DNA of 64,000 bases from an uncultured Eubacteriales bacterium (GTDB lineage: Bacteria > Bacillota > Clostridia > Peptostreptococcales > Anaerovoracaceae): assembly GCA_900545135.1 (NCBI GenBank), contig UQXL01000010.1, forward strand, positions 15,143 through 79,142, read 5' to 3'. The position numbers were made by a program, and so were the translations under genes. The notes beneath the pieces were generated by a model. It saw only the letters and a program-made list of their open reading frames with translations, did not search any database and was not told the DNA's origin. Positions 16,624 through 23,928 of this stretch are shown here, piece by piece. Every line of letters begins with the position of its first letter. Position 1 is the stretch's first letter.

Positions 16624-17004
16624 TTATTTTTCTTCTGTGATATTCTGCTGTACAAAATTTTTTATTGCGGCAAAACTTTCTTCGCTGACAGCATGCTCCA
16701 TGCGGCATGCATCCTCAGCGGCCACGTCAGGTGAAACGCCAAGACGTATAAGCCACTCCGTAAACAAAGTATGCCTTTCATAAGTCTTCTCTGCGATTTC
16801 CCGGCCCTTATCAGTCAGGGAAATCATCCCGCCGTCATCTATTGTAATATATCCGTTCTCCTTGAGGTTTTTCATCGCGATGCTGACGCTGGGCTTGGAA
16901 AATCCCATTTCATTGGCAATATCTATAGATCTTACAAATCCTTTGCGCTGACGCAGCATCAACACCGTTTCAAGATAATTTTCAGCTGATTCCTGTATCT
17001 TCAT
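16624..17004 (-). CDS. DtxR/MntR-family metal-dependent transcriptional regulator
   Basis: Metal-sensing repressor of 126 residues: an N-terminal winged helix (MKIQESAENYLETVLML, IANEMGFSKPSVSIAMKNLKENGYI) and the metal-binding dimerisation domain (RHTLFTEWLIRLGVSPDVAAEDACRMEHAVSEE). The carboxylate/histidine ligands of the primary site lie in E..C.MEH. There is no C-terminal SH3 domain, as in MntR. Whether it senses Fe or Mn is open; the short form and ligand pattern fit either. It is the likely reader of two GTTAG-N6-CTAAC boxes 200 bp upstream at 17210-17250. The start has only a weak ribosome site. Confidence 0.88.
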   Translation of the reverse strand: MKIQESAENYLETVLMLRQRKGFVRSIDIANEMGFSKPSVSIAMKNLKENGYITIDDGGMISLTDKGREIAEKTYERHTLFTEWLIRLGVSPDVAAEDACRMEHAVSEESFAAIKNFVQQNITEEK

Positions 17005-17198
17005 ATTCTTCCACCAACCTGAAAAAGTTATTACTAGTATATCCCATTATTAGAAATATACCACAAACAGAAATTTTTTTCAAGGCGCGCCGGAGTAGTT
17101 TTACCCCGCACGCTAAAGTAGTTTTATACTTGCCGCTTTATTTGATTCAAGCGCTTTCTTCTCCAAATAAAATAATTTTAAAATTTTTAAAATAGTGG

Positions 17199-17250
17199 TT
17201 GACATTTGAGTTAGTTCGTGCTAACTTATTTATAGTTAGATGAGACTAAC
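17199..17250 (+). promoter_or_regulatory. Promoter with two identical-arm metal-regulator boxes
   Basis: TTGACA (17199-17204), 17-base spacer, TAACTT (17222-17227). Two dyads with the same arms, GTTAG-N6-CTAAC, lie at 17210-17225 (covering the spacer) and 17235-17250 (covering the expected start point), 25 bp centre to centre. The arms match the half-sites of DtxR-family operators, and a DtxR-family gene is next door. No protein-coding gene follows. Confidence 0.65.
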
Positions 17251-17430
17251 CCAAGGTTGCTTAAAACCAATTCTAAACACTAATCATACAATAAATAATA
17301 ACAATGCAAACCCGGCAAAACTCCAGCAGAAAATTGTTTTCGCCTTCTGGAGATTGTCATTAAAATTAGTAACTCATACTATGTACCATCCATAACAAAA
17401 CAGCCTCCCGGAACGGGAGGCTGTTTTGTT
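17234..17430 (+). ncRNA. Candidate metal-regulated small RNA or orphan leader
   Basis: A ~195-base unit bounded by the metal-box promoter and a strong terminator (CAGCCTCCCG / CGGGAGGCTG then TTTTGTT, 17401-17430). It holds no open frame with a ribosome site; the longest ATG frame is 19 codons at 17303 without Shine-Dalgarno. An internal imperfect hairpin (CTCCAGCAGAA / TTCTGGAG) lies at 17321-17353. It may be a regulatory RNA made when metal is scarce, or the scar of a deleted metal-uptake gene that left its promoter and terminator. Confidence 0.45.
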
Positions 17431-17513
17431 ATACGTCTTGCGGCAGTTTGACGCCGCCGCGTGTTTTTGTATTATCGTATTTTGTGTCATGCGTAATGCG
17501 GGTCCGGCGCTTT

Positions 17514-18329
17514 TTACCAGTTGGCGATAAGCTCCTTTACCCACTTGCATAAGTTTTCGCTGGCCATGTTCGCAGTCTTTAAAACTTCTTCATGGCTGTG
17601 CTTTACCTTTGAGATTCCTGTTGCCATATTGGTTATGCAGGAAATTCCCAGGACTTTCATGCCCAGATAGTTGGCCGCTATGGTTTCCGGTACCGTGGAC
17701 ATGCCCACAGCGTCAGCGCCTAAAACAGCAAAGGCTCTTATCTCTGCGGCCGTTTCAAAGCAAGGTCCCGGATAGAAATTATATACTCCGTGCTTGCAGT
17801 CGATGCCCAGTTTTGAGGCTACCGTTTCGGCTTTTGCCATAAGTTCCTTGTTGAAAGCTTCTGTCATATCCGGGAAACGAGGTCCCAGGCGCTCGTCGTT
17901 GATTCCGATAAGCGAGTTGTTGGCGGAGAAATTGATGTAATCTGTAATGAGCATCAGGTCCCCCGGCTTAAAATCTTTGTTGATACCGCCGCAGGCATTG
18001 GTAACAATGAGATACTCAACGCCCAGCTGCTTCATGACATATATGGGATACGTCACCTCTTTCATGGCGAAGCCTTCATAATAGTGGAATCTGCCCTGCA
18101 TGGCAGCTATCCTTTGGCTTCCGATATTTCCGAACACGAGATTCCCTGCGTGCCCCTCTACATGCGACTGCGGAAAATGGGGAATTTCCGAGTAGGGAAT
18201 GACTTCCTTGTCTTCCATTACATCTACCAGCGCTCCGAGGCCGCTGCCCAATACAACGCCTATCTTAGGCGTCTCGGTTATCTTTCCTCTGATGAAGTCC
18301 GATGATTCGATGATATTTTCGTAAAACAT
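17514..18329 (-). CDS. punA: Purine nucleoside phosphorylase (trimeric PNP)
   Basis: Phosphorolysis of inosine/guanosine to base and ribose-1-phosphate in purine salvage. Motifs: GVVLGSGLGALVD (phosphate site), HFPQSHVEGHAGNLVFG, MQGRFHYYEG, VTNACGGIN, and the purine-binding loop YNFYPGPCFETAAEIRAFAVLGADAVGMSTVPE. The E and the TxN equivalent (ITNMATGIS) are present. 271 residues, normal for the family. AGGAG precedes the ATG. Standing between the SPFH gene and the orphan RNA unit, it is probably monocistronic or the last gene after SPFH/NfeD. Confidence 0.95.
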   Translation of the reverse strand: MFYENIIESSDFIRGKITETPKIGVVLGSGLGALVDVMEDKEVIPYSEIPHFPQSHVEGHAGNLVFGNIGSQRIAAMQGRFHYYEGFAMKEVTYPIYVMKQLGVEYLIVTNACGGINKDFKPGDLMLITDYINFSANNSLIGINDERLGPRFPDMTEAFNKELMAKAETVASKLGIDCKHGVYNFYPGPCFETAAEIRAFAVLGADAVGMSTVPETIAANYLGMKVLGISCITNMATGISKVKHSHEEVLKTANMASENLCKWVKELIANW

Positions 18330-18380
18330 GCTGTTCTCCTGAAATTATTTTAGACTATTTTATTGGACTATCTTATTAAA

Positions 18381-19274
18381 CTATTTTATGAGTTCCTTGA
18401 CCGATGCGGCAAGGCCGGCAAAGCCTTGTATCTCGGATGGAATGATTATCTTCGTTGCCTGTCCGTCTGCGGCTTTTTCAAAGGCCTCAAGACTCTTCAG
18501 CCTTATTACCGACTCATCGGCTCCGGCTTCTTTTATCAGCTTGAGACCGTCGGCGGTGGCCTTGTTTATCATGAGGATCGCTTCCGCCTGACCTTCAGCC
18601 TCTCTTATGGCTGTCTGCTTGTTGGCTTCTGCCTGAAGAATGGCGGCTTCTTTCTGGCCTTCCGCGATGAGAACCTGAGATTTCTTTTCTCCCTCGGCGA
18701 TGAGGATGGCTTCTCTTCTCTCTCTTTCAGCTCTCATCTGCTTTTCCATGGCAACCTGGATGTCCTTAGGCGGAGTTATGTTTTTAACTTCGACTCGGTT
18801 GATTTTGATTCCCCATGGATCTGTAGCTTCGTCGAGAACCATTCTAATCTTGGTGTTGATGTGCTCTCTGCTGGTCAGTGATTCGTCCAGCTCAAGCTCT
18901 CCAATGATGTTTCTCAAGGTCGTAGCGGTAAGGTTTTCTATAGCGTCCATCGGGCTTTCAACGCCGTAGGTATAAAGCTTCGGGTCCGTGATCTGGAAAT
19001 AGACGACCGTGTCTATCTCCATGGTTACATTATCCTTGGTGATAACAGGCTGCGGAGGGAAGTCTATGACTTTTTCCTTGAGCGAAACTTTTCTTGATAT
19101 CTTATCTATCAAAGGAATCTTGAAGTGAAGCCCCACCTGCCATGTTCCGTGATATGCGCCGAGCCTTTCTACTACATAAGCTCTGGCCTGCGGTACGATT
19201 CTGATATTTGAGACCAGCAGCCAGATTATCAATGCGATAACTGCGAATAGAATTACAATTCTGAAAATTTCCAT
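18381..19274 (-). CDS. SPFH/stomatin-like membrane protease subunit (QmcA/paraslipin type)
   Basis: Integral membrane scaffold of the prohibitin-homology family: one N-terminal transmembrane helix (FRIVILFAVIALIIWLLVSNI), the SPFH domain (VERLGAYHGTWQVGLHFKIPLIDKIS; DTVVYFQITDPKLYTYGVE; ATTLRNIIGELELDESLTSRE), and a charged alpha-helical region rich in A/E/K (AEGEKKSQVLIAEGQKEAAI) typical of oligomerising stomatins. 297 residues. It follows the NfeD gene by 17 bases, the usual pairing: NfeD partners with SPFH proteins in membrane microdomain upkeep. Confidence 0.93.
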   Translation of the reverse strand: MEIFRIVILFAVIALIIWLLVSNIRIVPQARAYVVERLGAYHGTWQVGLHFKIPLIDKISRKVSLKEKVIDFPPQPVITKDNVTMEIDTVVYFQITDPKLYTYGVESPMDAIENLTATTLRNIIGELELDESLTSREHINTKIRMVLDEATDPWGIKINRVEVKNITPPKDIQVAMEKQMRAERERREAILIAEGEKKSQVLIAEGQKEAAILQAEANKQTAIREAEGQAEAILMINKATADGLKLIKEAGADESVIRLKSLEAFEKAADGQATKIIIPSEIQGFAGLAASVKELIK

Positions 19275-19291
19275 AATCCCATATCCTTTCC

Positions 19292-19747
19292 TTAAATTTC
19301 ATCTACAGGCGAAACGATAAGTTTAACGCCCTCTATAGCTTCTACTTTTACGAGAGTATCTTCTGCCAGCGTCAGATTTTCCTCGCATACGGCGGACCAT
19401 ACCTGACCCTTAAGTTTGACCTGCCCTGTCTCGAGGGGCTCTATCTTGGCTATCACTTGTCCCACTTCGCCTATCAGAGAGTCTATGTTGGTGCTTTCAG
19501 CCCCTGTTCTGAGTTTTTCTATGAAGATTTTTCTCGTGAACAGCAGTAGACAGATCGACACCGCAAAAAAGCTTATTACCTGCGGGATGACAGGCACTTC
19601 AAACACAGAGAGCAGCAGCGCCACCGCCGCGCCTCCGGCGAACCAAATCGTGGTAAGTCCTACAGTCAATGCTTCTATGATTAAAAAGATCACTGCCAAA
19701 ACCAGCCATAGTATAGGTATTGTAAGGTGCAATCCAAAAACTGTCAT
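19292..19747 (-). CDS. NfeD family membrane protein
   Basis: Short NfeD (151 residues): hydrophobic helices at ~10-30 (ILWLVLAVIFLIIEALTVGL), 35-50 and 55-72, then a C-terminal OB-fold (IDSLIGEVGQVIAKIEPLETGQVKLKGQ...VKVEAIEGVKLIVSPVD). I chose ATG 19747 because GGGGAAG is correctly placed there; the longer frame to 19864 has no ribosome site. Partner of the downstream SPFH protein, affecting membrane organisation. Confidence 0.92.
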   Translation of the reverse strand: MTVFGLHLTIPILWLVLAVIFLIIEALTVGLTTIWFAGGAAVALLLSVFEVPVIPQVISFFAVSICLLLFTRKIFIEKLRTGAESTNIDSLIGEVGQVIAKIEPLETGQVKLKGQVWSAVCEENLTLAEDTLVKVEAIEGVKLIVSPVDEI

Positions 19748-19885
19748 AACTCTTCCCCTTTCAGTTGATTTAATATTATTATATATGCTATATCGCACTG
19801 TATGCAACACATTCCTACAAAATCCAATTTGTTTTTCTTTTGTTTTTACGTGACTTTGCCGCAAGTCAGGCTTTAGGCGGCTCGT

Positions 19886-21058
19886 CTAAAGTCTTATGTA
19901 ATTTTTGTCGAAATCTACCACCGTGAAAAAATTAGGATAATCCTCATGAATGGCCTTTTCTATCTCCGACTTTATTTCTTCTTCGGAAATCCTGCAGTTC
20001 TGGTCTAAAACTATGTCGAATATCACATTGGTGTGAGTCGGCCCTGATACCATGCGGAGATCATGCATGTTCAAGACCCCTTCCATCGGAGCTATGGTTT
20101 TGTTTATGATTTTCATTATTTCGGCTCTGTGCGGTGCAGTCAGATCCACCGGATCGAGGTGGGCAGTAACGATTATGTTGAGCTTTTCTGCTATCTCATG
20201 CTCTATGTTGTCCACCAGATCATGGCTGAGCATCACGTCGACAGCCGCGTCCACTTCGATGTGTATAGAGGCGAAAATTTTTCCAGGTCCGTAATTATGT
20301 ACAGTGAGGTCGTGAATGTCCAGAACGCCTTCGTGACTCTTGGCGATCTGTGCTATCTGCTTGACAAGCTCGGAGTCCGGAGCTTCTCCGAGAAGAGGGC
20401 TCACAGTTTCTCTCACGAGGGAGATACCCGACCACAAGATAAATAAAGCTACCAAAAGACCGAGATAACCGTCGATCTGTATGCCCGTAAAATGTCCGAA
20501 TAATATTCCTGCCAAAACTACGCAGGTTGAAATCACGTCGTTTCTGCTGTCGGCTCCCGTTGCCATGAGCGCCAGCGAATCTATTCTTTTTCCGGCGGAA
20601 ATATTGAACCTGGCCTGCCAGATTTTTATGGCTACGGCTATGAGCAGCACTATCACCAAGGTCCAGCTGAATTCCAGCGGCGATGGGTGCAGGATCTTGT
20701 CAAGAGAGCTCTTTCCCAGCTCTACGCCTACGAGAATTATCATCACGGAAACCGCCATTCCTGCCAGATATTCTATCCTCGCATGTCCATAAGGGTGTTT
20801 TTCATCCTCGGGCATCGACGCCAGTTTAAAGCCGGCCAGCGTTATGACGGATGATGAAGCGTCGGCCAGATTGTTCACTCCGTCTGCGATTATGGCTATA
20901 CTTCCGGAAATCCATCCGATAAGGATTTTCATGATGCAGAGAAGAGAGTTGGATATTATTCCGACGATTCCCGCCATTTTTCCGTAGTTATCCCTGACCT
21001 TGCTGTCTTTGACGTTTTCGTAATCTTTTATGAATCTTCTGAATAAAAATTCGTTCAT
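19886..21058 (-). CDS. Cation diffusion facilitator (CDF) metal efflux protein
   Basis: Proton-coupled exporter of divalent metals (Zn, Mn, Fe or Co) in the cytoplasmic membrane. Helices 2 and 5 carry the transport-site residues: IADGVNNLADASSS (D-x3-D type) near 60 and ATGADSRNDVISTC near 175. HPYGHARIEY is also typical. A double C-terminal cytoplasmic metal-binding domain is suggested by two repeats of the HDL motif (VLDIHDLTVHNYG near 245 and VLNMHDLRMVSG near 330), making this 390-residue protein longer than CzcD. MntE/YdfM-type Mn efflux is a reasonable guess given the DtxR gene nearby. GAGGT precedes the ATG. Confidence 0.9.
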   Translation of the reverse strand: MNEFLFRRFIKDYENVKDSKVRDNYGKMAGIVGIISNSLLCIMKILIGWISGSIAIIADGVNNLADASSSVITLAGFKLASMPEDEKHPYGHARIEYLAGMAVSVMIILVGVELGKSSLDKILHPSPLEFSWTLVIVLLIAVAIKIWQARFNISAGKRIDSLALMATGADSRNDVISTCVVLAGILFGHFTGIQIDGYLGLLVALFILWSGISLVRETVSPLLGEAPDSELVKQIAQIAKSHEGVLDIHDLTVHNYGPGKIFASIHIEVDAAVDVMLSHDLVDNIEHEIAEKLNIIVTAHLDPVDLTAPHRAEIMKIINKTIAPMEGVLNMHDLRMVSGPTHTNVIFDIVLDQNCRISEEEIKSEIEKAIHEDYPNFFTVVDFDKNYIRL

Positions 21059-21100
21059 GATGACCTCATATGTTTTGCAGTATTTTTCTTGTTCTATTTT

Positions 21101-21221
21101 ATGTTAGTTTTCATGTTGGATTTCATGTTGGATTGCATGTTAGTTTTCATGTTGGATTTCATGTTGGATTTCATGTTGGATTGCATGTTAGTTTTCATGT
21201 CAGATTTCATGCTGGATTGCT
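21101..21221. repeat. 12-bp tandem repeat (minisatellite) upstream of the CDF gene
   Basis: About ten units of a TTCATGTTGGAT-like 12-mer, with variants TTGCATGTTAGT and TTTCATGTCAGA in a higher-order pattern (two to three GGAT units, then one TTAG unit). It lies ~40 bp upstream of the CDF start. The open frames it produces (FHVGFHVG...) are by-products of the 12-base period. Confidence 0.85.
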
Positions 21222-21381
21222 GACCTCCACTCGTTCGCCGCAGCCTATTTTAATGAATTTTTGTTTTGTTCTTGCTTTGATTTTATTACAGCTTTTGTAA
21301 TCGCCTTGGTTTTATTACGGCTTTTGTGTTTATTTTGGGTTTATCTTTATTGTAGATTTTTTACACGCTTTTGGCTGCGGC

Positions 21382-21490
21382 GCTGCGGCGCATGCTCTTT
21401 TTGCGGTGCCTCAGCAAGCCATGCTGCGGCGCATGCTCTTTTTTGCAGCGCTTCGGCAAAGCACAGCTTTGTCTCAGCAAAACACAAGCT
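21382..21490. repeat. Imperfect repeats, no gene seen (21222-21493)
   Basis: GCTGCGGCGCATGCTC followed by a T-run occurs at 21382 and 21423, 41 bases apart, followed by two AAAGCACAGCTTTGTCTC-like hairpin units (21458-21497). They sit just downstream of the TSCPD gene on its strand and may act as its terminator region. I see no coding potential in the rest of the interval. Confidence 0.5.
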
Positions 21491-21493
21491 TTG

Positions 21494-21751
21494 TCAATCG
21501 GCTTGCTTGGCTGTTGCTTCGCTTATGGCTCTTGCCAGCTGATCAGGGCATGAAGTCGGCTTAAATCCGCACGTTATGCCGGAAAGTCTTTTAGTCACCT
21601 CTCCGCAGTCCATTCCTTCGACAAGGGCTGCGATTCCTTTAAGGTTGCCGTTACAGCCTCCGATAAATTTAACGTTCCTGATCTTGTTGTCTTCTATTTC
21701 AAACTTTATTTCTGTAGAACAAGTTTTGGACGGTTTGTATGAATATTGCAT
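21494..21751 (-). CDS. TSCPD domain-containing protein (TIGR03905-like)
   Basis: An 85-residue protein of the small TSCPD family: YKPSKTCSTEIKFEIEDNKI, then FIGGCNGNLKGIAALVEGMD, RLSGITCGFKPTSCPDQLARAI with the name-giving TSCPD motif. Its cysteines (positions ~11, 34, 62, 70) could bind metal. The related domain in class II ribonucleotide reductase (NrdJ) suggests a nucleotide-reductase-linked role, but the free-standing form is uncharacterised. AAGGAG lies upstream of ATG 21751. The IS110 element inserted directly upstream probably separates it from its original promoter. Confidence 0.85.
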   Translation of the reverse strand: MQYSYKPSKTCSTEIKFEIEDNKIRNVKFIGGCNGNLKGIAALVEGMDCGEVTKRLSGITCGFKPTSCPDQLARAISEATAKQAD

Positions 21752-21782
21752 AAGTAGCTCCTTGTATTATAGAGTAGTAGTT

Positions 21783-21990
21783 TTTAATGCCCCTCTCCAA
21801 GGGCATGTGCTACACTGTAAGGGATGCTGTGGATTGGTATTTTGCTCCTACCGCATGACGGTTCTTGAAAGACTCCAACCACAGCCCTTTACAGGATTGT
21901 TAATCAGTCAGATACCGCTCCGACGGTTTATGTGGAACAAGGTTACAAGTGTAAAGTGTCCTGTGGAACCAGTATCAAATAAACATTTCG
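21783..21990 (+). ncRNA. Candidate IS110 bridge RNA region
   Basis: The non-coding left end folds on paper. GCCCCTCTCCAAGGGC forms a short hairpin (21790-21805). CTGTAAGGGATGCTGTGG (21816-21833) pairs with CCACAGCCCTTTACAGG (21881-21897) around a ~47-base loop that holds CCGCATGACGG. IS110-group elements encode a bridge RNA upstream of the transposase with stems bearing internal target/donor-binding loops. Position and shape fit; the loop guides are not assigned. Confidence 0.5.
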
Positions 21991-22001
21991 GAGGTATCAT
22001 C

Positions 22002-23177
22002 ATGATTTGTGTGGGTATTGATATTGCCAAGGACAAGCGCGACTGCTTTATCCTCAGCTCGGAAAGTGAAGTCCTGGCAGATGTCTTCACCATCCCCAAC
22101 AACGCAGAGGGATTTGATGCCCTGCTGCAAACCATTCGTCGCTGTACTCGTCCGGCAGACAAAATAAAAGTAGGACTTGAGGCTACCGGACATTACAGCT
22201 ACAACATTCTCGGGTTTCTTCTTGATTGCAGCCTGCCAACCTATGTCATAAACCCTTTGCACACCAATCTCTACCGGAAAAGTCTGACCCTGCGAAAGAC
22301 CAAGACTGACCGTGTCGATGCACGAACCATTGCGACTATGCTAATGTCTGATGTGAACCTCAAGTCCTACACAGACGCATCATATCACAACGAAGAATTA
22401 AAGTCACTAACCAGATACAGATTTGACAAAGCTCGGGAACGAGCAAAGCTGAAATGCTCCGTTTCCCGGCTAGTCTATATTTTGTTTCCAGCGCTGGAAA
22501 AGTTGGTTCCAACACTCCATATGACATCTGTTTGCGCACTTCTCAGCAATTTTCCGGGTACAAAGCAGATTGCGTCCGTCCACCTGACACGGCTGACAAA
22601 TCTTCTGCACGAGGCATCCAAAGGCCGCTATGGTCGCGACAAAGCCATTGAGATTCGGAACGCCTCCAGAAATTCCATTGGTTCCACCATGCCCGCCAAG
22701 TCTCTGGAGCTTAAGCATACCATTCGACTCATTGGGGAATTGGATGTGGAGATTGATGAAATCGAGAATGAAATCAATTCCATAATAGACGAAGCCCATT
22801 CTCCTATTACAACAATCCCGGGTATCGGCAACTGCATGGGAGCCATGATTCTGGCAGAAGTTGGTGACTTCTCAAACTTCGCTTCCCCAGATAAGATTCT
22901 GGCCTATGCAGGTCTTTCACCCTCAACCTACCAGTCGGGACAGCTTTCAAATTGCTATTCCCACATGGAGAAACGGGGCTCTCGATACCTGCGCTATGCT
23001 ATTTTCAACGCTACAAAATATGTCTGCCATTGGGATCCGTCCTTCGCTGCCTATCTTGCTAAGAAGAGGGCTGAAGGCAAACACTATAACGTTGCCATAT
23101 CTCACGCCGCCAAAAAGCTTGTTCGGCTGATCTACGCCATGGAGAAGACCCGGCAGCCATACAGACCCGCAGCATAA
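22002..23177 (+). CDS. IS110-family transposase (DEDD/RuvC + Tnp20)
   Basis: Recombinase that works with a bridge RNA. N-terminal RuvC-like domain: GIDIAKDKRD (D), KVGLEATGHYS (E), and RKTKTDRVDARTIA (two D). Central coiled region ~130-240. C-terminal Tnp20: ITTIPGIGNCMGAMILAEVG, FASPDKILAYAGLSPSTYQSG (containing the catalytic serine), KRGSRYLRYAIFNA. 391 residues, full length and apparently intact. The start at 22002 is set by CGGAGG 7 bases upstream; an in-frame extension to 21576 crosses the non-coding left end and is not used. Confidence 0.95.
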   Translation: MICVGIDIAKDKRDCFILSSESEVLADVFTIPNNAEGFDALLQTIRRCTRPADKIKVGLEATGHYSYNILGFLLDCSLPTYVINPLHTNLYRKSLTLRKTKTDRVDARTIATMLMSDVNLKSYTDASYHNEELKSLTRYRFDKARERAKLKCSVSRLVYILFPALEKLVPTLHMTSVCALLSNFPGTKQIASVHLTRLTNLLHEASKGRYGRDKAIEIRNASRNSIGSTMPAKSLELKHTIRLIGELDVEIDEIENEINSIIDEAHSPITTIPGIGNCMGAMILAEVGDFSNFASPDKILAYAGLSPSTYQSGQLSNCYSHMEKRGSRYLRYAIFNATKYVCHWDPSFAAYLAKKRAEGKHYNVAISHAAKKLVRLIYAMEKTRQPYRPAA

Positions 23178-23317
23178 CCATTTCCGGAATCTTTTCTCAG
23201 AGCGCCGTCACCGACGTTCTACTTGCCATACCGTTTTTGCAGTAGCGACTTTTTCTACATTGTCCTCAGATTGGGGCTTGACTTTTAATAGTTAGTCTTT
23301 CAAAGTTAGTCGTTGAT

Positions 23318-23480
23318 GTGGTATAATGAACCCAAAATCGTATTGTTCGGCGTTGCCGCAAGGTAGGGTTCATTGAATCACTTTGCTAGACTTGTTTTGT
23401 GGTATAATGAACCCAAAATTATATTGTTAGGCGTTGCCATACCCAGAGGAAGCCGCCATAATGGCATTATGTCTACGGCG
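23318..23480 (+). repeat. Two ~81-bp structured repeats (same family as 63646-63890)
   Basis: Units start at 23318 and 23399 with GTGGTATAATGAACCCAAAA and share TATTGTTNGGCGTTGCC. In unit 1 AATGAACCC (23325-23333) pairs perfectly with GGGTTCATT (23366-23374), enclosing a CGGC-GTT-GCCG hairpin. Every good copy carries TGGTATAAT, an extended -10 promoter box, at its left edge. Unit 2 lacks the right arm. Confidence 0.7.
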
Positions 23481-23499
23481 CTACATTATTTGTAATATT

Positions 23500-23790
23500 A
23501 TGGTAAATGTTGTACTATTTTCTGTTTTAGCTGATTTTTGACAACATTTTTATGTTTAACCACGTCGATATTTGTCTAATCAACAACGAAGCCGAGCAAA
23601 TGTTGGCAGATTGGGGAATATCTGAACTTTTGACAACATTTTTTGAAAAATATGTTGCCAAAATTACCATAAAACCAAAAAATGTACAACATCGACATAA
23701 TTCGACGCCCCAAAACATCTAAAATCGTGAATTCCTTTCACAAAATGTTGGCAATTTAAAAGCATCCTTAGTTTTTGCCAACATCAAAAA
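23500..23790. repeat. Cluster of ATGTTG(N)CA-type motifs in both orientations; no gene
   Basis: At least eight copies of ATGTTGNCA/ATGTTGTAC or their complements occur (near 23505, 23537, 23595, 23630, 23652, 23682, 23743, 23773). Several are arranged as inverted pairs (e.g. TTGACAACATTTTT and AAATGTTGGCA). No convincing coding frame exists between the IS and ylmH. The same ATGTTGTA core recurs in an inverted repeat at 63895-63934. Confidence 0.55.
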
Positions 23791-23928
23791 CAGCAAATCA
23801 TTTTTAACTTTATATTTTTAGTTTTTTATCGCCTGATATATATGGCAAAGCACAACAAGGCTTTGTCTCTCGGATAGAACAGGTGAACCAAAATACAGCG
23901 CAAAGGCCTGTAACATTACTATTATACC

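Larger units (their letters stand above)
21775..23290 (+). mobile_element. IS110-family insertion sequence (ends approximate)
   Basis: Contains one DEDD-type transposase (22002-23177), a ~225-base structured non-coding left end and a short right end. IS110 elements lack long terminal inverted repeats, so the exact ends cannot be read here. The limits given run from just upstream of the TSCPD start to the beginning of the structured repeats. Confidence 0.7.

Noticed and set aside
21070..21553. Open frames rich in His/Val/Phe and Cys/Ala over the CDF-TSCPD gap
   Set aside because: They result from the 12-bp and 41-bp repeats; no ribosome sites or family resemblance.
23318..23480. CRISPR array
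   Set aside because: Only two units with 81-base period, conserved over nearly the whole unit, no spacers and no cas genes.
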